Assembly: GCA_902797785.1 (NCBI GenBank)
Contig: CADBUD010000262.1
Location: 1 to 12,211, forward strand
DNA length: 12,211 nt
Direction: 5' to 3'
Origin: an uncultured Lachnospiraceae bacterium
GTDB lineage: Bacteria; Bacillota; Clostridia; Lachnospirales; Lachnospiraceae
Position numbers and translations under genes: made by a program. Under the pieces are notes generated by a model, which saw only the letters and a program-made list of their open reading frames with translations, made no database searches and was not told where the DNA came from. Positions 6,523-12,211 of this stretch are shown here, piece by piece; the stretch's first letter is position 1; every line of letters starts with the position of its first letter.

Positions 6523-7284
6523 ATGAATATTGCTATCGTAGATGATTTTGCAGAAGAAAGGACAGCGCTAAAAACACTTCTTATAGAATATGCTGCCCTC
6601 AACGCCTTAGATTTTTCTTTCTATGAGTTTTCAACGGGAGAAGCTTTGCTTTCAAAATATGCTCCTTTTACTTATATGCTCATTTTTCTCGATATATATA
6701 TGGACGGCATGACCGGTCTCGAAGCGGCGGAAGAACTGCGGAAAACAGACCCGGATACGCCCATTATCTTCCTCACCACCAGCAAAGAGCATATGGGGAG
6801 TGCCTTTTCTATTCATGCCTTTGACTATATCGAAAAACCGGCGGAGCGGGAACGGCTCTTTAAGTGCATGGATGATTTCTTAAAAACAAAAACCGTCCTG
6901 TACTCTCAAATATTACACTTTTCTCAGGGACGGACAGAGTACCATCTTCCTTTTCCTGACATTGTCTCGATAAACACTGCCGAAACAAACTATCTCAACC
7001 TTACTGACAGATCAGGAAACACCTTCCATATCCGTATGACATTTTCCGGCATATGCCAAACATTAGAAACCGATAATCGTTTTCTTTCCATCAATCGTGG
7101 AATCCTTGTAAATATGGATTATATCATCCGTTTTGAAAGCGGCACCTGCATCTTAAAGAATGGTCAGGAATATTCCGTATATACAAAAAAGACAAAAGAG
7201 ACGGAACAGAAATGGCAGAATTATATTTTTAACCGAATCCGGAAAAGCCAGAAAGAAAGAGGTCGAATCCATGCCCATAAATGA
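6523..7284 (+). CDS. LytTR-family response regulator
   Basis: A 253-residue protein with a REC domain (about 1-120) and a LytTR DNA-binding domain (about 135-240). Receiver residues are D7/D8, phospho-acceptor D57 in 'FLDIYMDG', T85 in 'FLTTS' and K105 in 'EKP', all intact. The C-terminal half has LytTR features: 'DIVSINTAETNYLNL' (146-160), 'FLSINRGILVNMDYI' (187-201), and a polar basic tail. The family (AgrA, VirR, LytR) binds paired direct repeats through beta-rich DNA-binding folds and often controls peptide-quorum or antimicrobial-response genes. AAGGAG lies 6 bases before the ATG. The next gene starts 14 bases before this stop codon, so translation is probably coupled with the kinase. 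A tandem repeat next to its own promoter suggests autoregulation. Confidence 0.95.
   Translation: MNIAIVDDFAEERTALKTLLIEYAALNALDFSFYEFSTGEALLSKYAPFTYMLIFLDIYMDGMTGLEAAEELRKTDPDTPIIFLTTSKEHMGSAFSIHAFDYIEKPAERERLFKCMDDFLKTKTVLYSQILHFSQGRTEYHLPFPDIVSINTAETNYLNLTDRSGNTFHIRMTFSGICQTLETDNRFLSINRGILVNMDYIIRFESGTCILKNGQEYSVYTKKTKETEQKWQNYIFNRIRKSQKERGRIHAHK
7256..7262 (+). promoter_or_regulatory. Ribosome binding site AAAGAGG deciding the kinase start
   Basis: AAAGAGG lies 8 bases before ATG 7271, inside the end of the regulator gene. It favours this start over the in-frame ATG at 7160, whose extra 37 residues are highly basic read-through of the LytTR gene. Confidence 0.6.
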
Positions 7285-8617
7285 AATTTTGAAAACACTG
7301 CTCTCCTATATGACCATTATTCCTGCTGCCGCTCTCTGTTTTTTTCCGATGAAGAATCAGCTGAGATATCCTATAAAAAAAATCCTTTATCATATAACAA
7401 TGGTTCTTTTCCTCAGTCTGCCAGTGCTTACCTTCCTTACCTGTCGCTTTCTGATAGATCCCAATGTCTTTTTGTTTCCTATGCTTCTCCTATTCTTTTT
7501 CTTCTACCACAAGAACCTGACGGTACATATCAGCAAGTCGCTTGCTGTATTTATCTATGTCTGTGCCTTAATGGCTCTATGTGCAAACTTTGCGAACGGA
7601 TTTGACGCCATCCTGCATCCCCATTCCGGTGCAGTTATTTTTAATCTGGCAAAATCCATATGTTATCTCTTGCTATGTACCATTTTTTCCCTGATTGCCG
7701 CCAGGCCATTTACCAAATACGGCAGTCTCCTCATTGACCGCTTAAACCTTCCCCGTGTATGGTATATGACCATCGTAATGTCGGCCCTCTTCCTTTTTGT
7801 CAATGTCCTGATCCGCCCACTTGATTACCAGACGCTTTATACCAACAGAGTTTTTCTTGCCTTCTGGGGAATCATTGCGATGATGCTCTCGACCTTTCTC
7901 CTTTTGACAGTTATCTTTTATTTTATTGTAACCAGCATCATAAAGGAAATGGAAACATCAGAAAAGAACCGCCTTCTGGAAATGCGTGAATCCCAATATA
8001 TCAAACAGCAGCAATACATGGAAGCAACAGCGGAAGAACGCCATAACTTCCGCCAGACCATACGGACCTTAGAGAACTTATCAAGAGAGGATGACAATAC
8101 CGCCATAAGAAAGTTTCTGACAGATTATGTAGATTCTATGCCCAAAAATGACTTTATATCCTTTTGTGAAAACCATGCTGTTAATGCGCTCTTAAACTAC
8201 TATGCAGAATTGGCAAATGACCTGAAAGCAGATCGAAACTGGAATATTGCATTTCCAAAGGATACGGATCTGCCGGATCCTGACTTATGCAGCATCATCG
8301 GAAACCTCCTGGAAAACGCGATTGCGGCCTGCCGGAATCTTCCGGAGGAAAAACGTTATATTGACCTCACCATCACTACGACGGAAGCAGATACCTTTCT
8401 ATGTATCGTCATGACAAATCCCTTCCACGGAAAATTACGAAGGATCGGAGAGAACTATCTTTCCACCCAGCGGAACGGAAGTGGTCTCGGGCTTTCCTCC
8501 ATCCGCTCCACAGCAGAGCAGTATGGTGGAACGGCGAAGTTCTCGGATCAGGGCGGAGAGTTCTACTCCGATATAATGATGCTGCGAAAAGCAGGAACTA
8601 AAAATGCAAACGCTTAA
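7271..8617 (+). CDS. GHKL-type membrane sensor histidine kinase (AgrC-like layout)
   Basis: A 448-residue sensor. Residues 1 to about 223 form six or seven hydrophobic segments (about 7-26, 40-62, 65-80, 87-108, 120-143, 164-181, 194-222) with only short loops, so the signal is probably sensed within or at the membrane. A polar helix (about 225-255) leads to the phospho-acceptor box 'EERHNFRQTI' with H258, a variant of the usual RHDFRHH. The ATPase domain has N-box 'IIGNLLENAIAA' (342-353; N349) and G-box 'NGSGLGLSSI' (402-411). This matches kinases paired with LytTR regulators (AgrC, ComD, VirS type), which often detect peptides. No pheromone precursor or processing protease is seen here, so the ligand could be a small compound. 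It overlaps the regulator gene by 14 bases. Confidence 0.93.
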   Translation: MPINEILKTLLSYMTIIPAAALCFFPMKNQLRYPIKKILYHITMVLFLSLPVLTFLTCRFLIDPNVFLFPMLLLFFFFYHKNLTVHISKSLAVFIYVCALMALCANFANGFDAILHPHSGAVIFNLAKSICYLLLCTIFSLIAARPFTKYGSLLIDRLNLPRVWYMTIVMSALFLFVNVLIRPLDYQTLYTNRVFLAFWGIIAMMLSTFLLLTVIFYFIVTSIIKEMETSEKNRLLEMRESQYIKQQQYMEATAEERHNFRQTIRTLENLSREDDNTAIRKFLTDYVDSMPKNDFISFCENHAVNALLNYYAELANDLKADRNWNIAFPKDTDLPDPDLCSIIGNLLENAIAACRNLPEEKRYIDLTITTTEADTFLCIVMTNPFHGKLRRIGENYLSTQRNGSGLGLSSIRSTAEQYGGTAKFSDQGGEFYSDIMMLRKAGTKNANA

Positions 8618-8645
8618 TAAAATACGAAGATAGGAACGAAAAAAA

Positions 8646-9995
8646 ATGGAAAATAAAGAAGATAAACGAATCTATACTTTAAGAAAAGAATCCCCCGTCA
8701 AAGCTGTTTTAAAAATGAGCCTCCCCCTGATCGCCGGAATGTTCCTTATGGTGCTATATAATCTGGTGGATACCTATTTCATCGGACTGACCGGCAATGA
8801 CTATCAATTAGCTGCCGTAAATCTGGCTTATCCGGTCATGATGATAACTGTTGCCATTTCCAACATAATTGGAACGGGTGCATCATCTTTTATTGCCCGT
8901 TGTCTTGGTTCCGGCGAGAAAGAAAATGCAGAGCGTGTCCTGACTGCCGCTTTTTCTTTGACCTTCCTAAACGCCCTTTTCGTTTCTTCCATAGGACTGA
9001 TCTTTCTTCCTGATATCATCCGGCTGCTCGGTGCAAGGGACAATACCTATCTTTATACTTACCAATATGTTCAGATCATTTTACTTGGAAGTCTCTTTAC
9101 CATGGGAAGCTATACCTCCGGCGCACTGTTAAGAAGCGAAGGCTCCGTCCGCTATTCCATGACAGGAATGCTGATCGGAACACTTTTGAACGCTGCCCTC
9201 GATCCGCTTTTTATTTTCTCATTGAACCTGCAGATCAAAGGCGCAGCTCTCGCCACGATTCTAGGAAATGCTGTGGGATTTTTCGTTTCTTTATGGTATT
9301 ATTTCCGCAAAAAGACCCTTCTGCGTCCCTCTCTTCGTCAAATTCTTCCTACGACCGAAATTTTAGGCGAGATCTATCGGGTCGGACTTCCCGCCTCATT
9401 GGAGACCCTGCTGACCTCTGCTGCCTATATGGTCAACAACAATCTTGCCGTCACCTATGGAGAACTGACCGTCGCTGCCATGGGAATTGCTCAAAAGGTA
9501 TTATCGCTGGGTAATTATGTCTATCAGGGCTTCGCTTCCGGCACCCAGCCTATTATGGGGTACAACTATGGCGCGAAAAATTCTGAACGCATGAAAGCAA
9601 TTCTCAAGGCCGGTGTCATGACGGTCACTGCTACTGAGCTCGTTCTTATGGTTCTGTATGGCTCATTGGCGCCTGCTCTAATTGGAATCTTTACAGAATC
9701 AGCCAAAGTGATATCGATCGGAACTCATGTCCTGCGTCGGCTGATGTTCATTCTGCCATTCGTTGGAACGGTATCTATGTGCAGAATGTCGTTTCAGGCA
9801 ATGGGTAAGCCACAGTATGCCTTTTGTATCACGCTGGTGCGGCAGGTCGGATTGTACATTCCTCTTCTTCTGCTTTTGAATCGGTTCTTTTCCTTTGGAG
9901 GAATGCTTTGTGCCCAGCCTGTTACTGAGGCGGTTATGATGATGGTGTCACTTTGGCTGCTTTTGCTCGTGATTTCGCGTATGGAGAAGATGTAA
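8646..9995 (+). CDS. MATE-family multidrug/toxin efflux transporter
   Basis: A 449-residue protein with about 12 membrane segments in two six-helix halves, the usual MATE size. Family features are the N-terminal 'SLPLIAGMFLMVLYNLVDTYFIG' region (25-47), 'GTGASSFIARCLG' (76-88) with the Ser/Arg/Gly pattern after helix 2, 'GALLRSEGSVRYSM' (159-172), 'NAALDPLFIF' (182-191), and the second-half 'QPIMGYNYGAKNSERM' (301-316). MATE proteins export cationic drugs, metabolites or toxins by Na+ or H+ antiport. The substrate is not predictable here; the proteobacterial NorM and Firmicute MepA groups are both broad. The start has AGGAA 8 bases upstream, a weak site, and lies 28 bases after the kinase stop with no terminator, so it is likely the third gene of the LytTR operon and a plausible target of that system. 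Confidence 0.95.
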   Translation: MENKEDKRIYTLRKESPVKAVLKMSLPLIAGMFLMVLYNLVDTYFIGLTGNDYQLAAVNLAYPVMMITVAISNIIGTGASSFIARCLGSGEKENAERVLTAAFSLTFLNALFVSSIGLIFLPDIIRLLGARDNTYLYTYQYVQIILLGSLFTMGSYTSGALLRSEGSVRYSMTGMLIGTLLNAALDPLFIFSLNLQIKGAALATILGNAVGFFVSLWYYFRKKTLLRPSLRQILPTTEILGEIYRVGLPASLETLLTSAAYMVNNNLAVTYGELTVAAMGIAQKVLSLGNYVYQGFASGTQPIMGYNYGAKNSERMKAILKAGVMTVTATELVLMVLYGSLAPALIGIFTESAKVISIGTHVLRRLMFILPFVGTVSMCRMSFQAMGKPQYAFCITLVRQVGLYIPLLLLLNRFFSFGGMLCAQPVTEAVMMMVSLWLLLLVISRMEKM

Positions 9996-10022
9996 AATCA
10001 TCTTTAGAATTCAAGCTTGTTA

Positions 10023-10322
10023 CTATAGCTTATCATATCTTCTCTTATAATAGTCCATAGTCCGAAAATCAATAACATCTTTAAAATGAATCCTAAAACT
10101 CTTATCCCTCACAATTTCTTTTAAATCCTCACATAATGCCAACACAGCTCCTTCTCGTTTTACAAAAAAACCTTTTCCTGATTCCTGCAAAAAATGAACC
10201 GGCATCTGAATTTTTTCGTTTTCTAAATATAATTTCATTTCGTTAGATTCGTTTATGTCTCTCAGTTCTTTTACCTCGATAATCGAACCGATGCTGTCTA
10301 TTGTGAATCTGCACCCATACAT
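10023..10322 (-). CDS. Small hypothetical protein, AT-rich orphan ORF
   Basis: A 99-residue soluble, charged protein that I do not recognise. It has no signal peptide or membrane segment. The N-terminal 'CRFTIDSIGSIIEVKEL' (4-20) looks like a beta-strand pair, and the C-terminus is basic and aromatic ('DYYKRRYDKL', 90-99). The frame is visibly more AT-rich than its neighbours, hinting at transfer or weak constraint. ATG 10322 is the first start after an in-frame TAG, but the ribosome binding site is poor (AGGG about 13 bases upstream). It begins 16 bases after the alcohol dehydrogenase stop on the same strand, so it could be a coupled downstream gene. Its end faces the MATE gene end 27 bases away with no clear terminator between. 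It could be a chance ORF. Confidence 0.5.
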   Translation of the reverse strand: MYGCRFTIDSIGSIIEVKELRDINESNEMKLYLENEKIQMPVHFLQESGKGFFVKREGAVLALCEDLKEIVRDKSFRIHFKDVIDFRTMDYYKRRYDKL

Positions 10323-10338
10323 GGCAAAAGCTTTATCC

Positions 10339-11505
10339 CTACATACTTTCCCGAAGAATTTCCACTACTTCCTCACGGGTCAAGACCTTATATCCGCCCT
10401 CCAAAAGAATCGTGCCATCCGCTATGCCCTCTATCATGTCCTCTGTTACGCCAAGTTCACTGATTTTAAGGGTAAGTCCTAATCTTTTCATCCAGTTTTC
10501 CATTGCGAGAAGTCCTTCCTCTGCCACTTCCTGATTTGATTTATTCTCCGCATGGATTCCCCATACCTCCTCCGCAAATCTCTTAAACTTCTTCAGACCA
10601 TACGGCATAATAAAGCGATAATACGGCAAGGAAACTGCGGCCAGCGTCATGCCATGTGTCGCATCTGTATAAGCACCCACAGACTGCCCGATCATATGCA
10701 CCATCCAGTCCGTCGATTTTCCTCTGGAAATCAAAGTATTTAATGCCCATGTTGCCGACCACATGATATTGGAACGTGCCTCATAATCTTCCGGATTCTC
10801 AAGGGCGATCAGGGAACTGTGTACCACCGACTTCATTAACGCCTCTGCAATATAGTCGCTGGTATTGTCATCCTCCCCTGAAAAATACTGCTCACAAATA
10901 TGATTGAAAATATCATAGATGCCGGCAATCATCTGTTTTTTCGGAAGGGAAAATGTATACTTCGGATTCAGAATAGAAAATTTTGGCATCACCTCGTCTC
11001 CAAATACATGGCCGATCTTTAATTTGCTCTCATGATTCGTTATGACCGCTCCAGCATTCATCTCAGAACCAGTTCCTGCCATCGTAAGGACGCATCCGAC
11101 CGGAACAATCTCGCACTCTGGTTCTTCAAACCGAAGATAGTATTTTTCCCAAGGATCTTCCTCACAATTTACCGATACGGACACGGCTTTTGCATAGTCA
11201 CAGCAGGAACCGCCGCCTACCGCAAGCAACAGATCGATTTTATTCTCTCTTGCCATCTTCACTCCCTCACGCAGTTTTTCCACGGTTGGGTTCGGCATGA
11301 CTCCTGCATCTTCAAAAATTTCTTTTCCATTCTCCTTTAGGATTCCTATGATCTCATCATAGATACCATTTTTCTTAATGGAACCCCCTCCATAGATCAA
11401 CTGTACATTCTTCCCATACTTTGGAAGCTCCTCCTTCAGATAATTCAAGGAATCCTCCCCAAAATACAGTTTTGTCGCATTGTGATAACTAAAATTTCCT
11501 AACAT
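10339..11505 (-). CDS. Iron-containing alcohol dehydrogenase, YqhD/butanol-dehydrogenase type
   Basis: A 388-residue group III alcohol dehydrogenase, full length for the family. It interconverts aldehydes and alcohols with NAD(P)H in the cytoplasm. Cofactor motifs are 'YGGGSIKKNGIYDEI' (38-52) and 'AVGGGSCCDYAKAV' (95-108). 'GTGSEMNAGAVI' (144-155) is also typical. The four metal ligands are present with YqhD spacing: D198 and H202 in 'YDIFNHICEQYF', H270 in 'DWMVHMIGQ', and H284 in 'DATHGM'. The tandem Cys at 101-102 replaces residues usually small and hydrophobic, and could make it redox- or metal-sensitive (inference). The GGGS at 39-42 resembles NADPH-preferring YqhD/BDH enzymes. GGAGG lies 7 bases before the ATG. 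It may serve alcohol formation in fermentation or aldehyde detoxification. No pathway partner lies in the window. Confidence 0.95.
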   Translation of the reverse strand: MLGNFSYHNATKLYFGEDSLNYLKEELPKYGKNVQLIYGGGSIKKNGIYDEIIGILKENGKEIFEDAGVMPNPTVEKLREGVKMARENKIDLLLAVGGGSCCDYAKAVSVSVNCEEDPWEKYYLRFEEPECEIVPVGCVLTMAGTGSEMNAGAVITNHESKLKIGHVFGDEVMPKFSILNPKYTFSLPKKQMIAGIYDIFNHICEQYFSGEDDNTSDYIAEALMKSVVHSSLIALENPEDYEARSNIMWSATWALNTLISRGKSTDWMVHMIGQSVGAYTDATHGMTLAAVSLPYYRFIMPYGLKKFKRFAEEVWGIHAENKSNQEVAEEGLLAMENWMKRLGLTLKISELGVTEDMIEGIADGTILLEGGYKVLTREEVVEILRESM

Positions 11506-11567
11506 AACGTTTCCTCCATTTTCTCTATATTATTTATCCGTTTCAATTGTTTTTCCCTACGATTTCC

Positions 11568-12211
11568 TTAATAAATTGTTATCGTTACATTTCCAGTTCC
11601 CAGTAGATTTTTAAGTTCTTCGCCTGTCAAGCCCTGAATCCTTCCAAGTCTTGTATATGCCCATGTATTCGAGCCATAAAATACTACCATCTGATTTCCG
11701 GAATACAGTACAATATCACCGGGTTCCGTCCGCATCTGCACATCCTGTCTGCTGATGCTCGTTCCAAGTGCTCCCACCTGTTCAAAACCGCCATACATGG
11801 ACATAAATATTTTGAGTTCCTCATTTTCTGCTATTTTTTTCAGCTCTCTTACGGATTCATTGTCTTCCCATGCTACCGAAACTTCAACATCATCAATCTT
11901 CATTTTCATCATGCACTCACCTTCTTCTTGCGACTCTTCTGTCTGTACCGGTTCTTTTGCTGCATCCGGTGTTTCCTTCGGTTCCTCCGTCTGCACCGGT
12001 TCGTTTGCTGCACTCGGTGTTTCTTTCGGTTCCTCCGTCTGCACCGGTTCGTTTGCTGCACTCGGTGTTTCTTTCGGTTCCTCCGTCTGCACCAGTTCTT
12101 TTTCTGCATCCGATGTTTCTTTCGGTTTTTCTGTCGCAGTACTCTTTTCTGTCACCGTCAATTTACAGACATATTTTTTCTTTCCATATGTTGCAGTGAT
12201 CTTCGTTTTCC
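11568..12211 (-). CDS. Surface protein with Ig-like (Big_2-like) end, 16-aa repeats and cyclophilin-like domain (5' end off window)
   Basis: The frame is open through the right edge, with 213 complete codons visible, so this is the C-terminal part of a longer protein. Visible residues 1-20 ('TKITATYGKKKYVCKLTVT' at 2-20) read like the last strands of a Big_2-type bacterial Ig domain. Residues about 21-97 are a Glu/Pro/Thr-rich linker carrying four 16-residue repeats ('EPVQTEEPKETPSAAN' type). Residues 101-213 match the cyclophilin-like fold family: 'YGGFEQVGALGTSI' (122 onward), 'PGDIVLYSGNQMVVFYGSNT', and 'AYTRLGRIQGLTGEEL'. Catalysis by this domain is not established. The order suggests a secreted or surface protein presenting it on an extended, disordered stalk, with no C-terminal anchor visible. 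A TTG at 12161 would give a 197-residue protein, but the coding pattern continues upstream of it, so it is not a start. It ends 62 bases before the dehydrogenase gene. Confidence 0.85.
   Translation of the reverse strand, partial: KTKITATYGKKKYVCKLTVTEKSTATEKPKETSDAEKELVQTEEPKETPSAANEPVQTEEPKETPSAANEPVQTEEPKETPDAAKEPVQTEESQEEGECMMKMKIDDVEVSVAWEDNESVRELKKIAENEELKIFMSMYGGFEQVGALGTSISRQDVQMRTEPGDIVLYSGNQMVVFYGSNTWAYTRLGRIQGLTGEELKNLLGTGNVTITIY
11941..12132 (-). repeat. Four tandem 48-bp coding repeats (16 residues each)
   Basis: Units start at 11941, 11989, 12037 and 12085, exactly 48 bases apart. Units 11989-12036 and 12037-12084 are identical as read, and the outer two differ at several positions. 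The multiple-of-3 length means copy number can change without shifting frame, as in variable-number surface linkers. Confidence 0.9.

Noticed and set aside
7160..7270. Earlier kinase start at 7160
   Set aside because: The added 37 residues are basic read-through of the LytTR coding end. ATG 7271 has a ribosome binding site and starts at the first membrane helix.
9996..10022. Terminator between the convergent MATE and small-ORF genes
   Set aside because: Only a 5-bp AAGCT/AGCTT dyad with a 9-base loop spans this junction, too weak to call.
12155..12161. TTG at 12161 as the start of the repeat/cyclophilin-like protein
   Set aside because: The same frame stays open to the window edge and encodes Ig-like strands, so the gene begins outside the window.

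Overview
The window looks like a chromosome segment from a Gram-positive, low-to-mid GC Clostridia, most likely a gut-type Lachnospiraceae. The basis is the AGGAGG-type ribosome binding sites, large secreted proteins built from InlB-like and Ig-like modules, a LytTR/GHKL two-component system, and a close-packed gene style. The genus cannot be fixed from the sequence alone.

Left part (1-6188, all minus strand). In transcription order there is a REC + HD-GYP response regulator (c-di-GMP phosphodiesterase type), a polytopic GT-C-like membrane protein, a GT2 glycosyltransferase whose start overlaps it by 29 bases, and a very large secreted surface protein that runs off the left edge (at least 1001 residues). 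No terminator is visible between these genes. The two glycosyltransferase-type proteins and the surface protein may form one functional unit (lipid-linked sugar synthesis and transfer at the surface). That link is inference. Two consecutive hairpins lie between the HD-GYP gene and the membrane gene.

Middle (6189-9995). A 334-base divergent intergenic region holds an 18-bp palindrome, a perfect 15-bp-arm hairpin, and a tandem pair of 20-bp direct repeats abutting a good sigma-70-type promoter. It is followed on the plus strand by a LytTR response regulator, a GHKL sensor kinase (14-base overlap) and a MATE-family exporter (28 bases further on). This reads as a signal-sensing and export operon, probably autoregulated through the direct repeats.

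Right part (9996-12211, minus strand). There is a short AT-rich orphan ORF, an iron-containing (YqhD/BDH-type) alcohol dehydrogenase with all four metal ligands, and the 3' part of a second modular surface protein. The visible part of that protein has the end of a Big_2-like Ig domain, four 48-bp (16-residue) tandem repeats, and a C-terminal cyclophilin-like-fold domain. Its 5' end is outside the window.

No rRNA, tRNA, CRISPR array, insertion sequence or attachment site was recognised.
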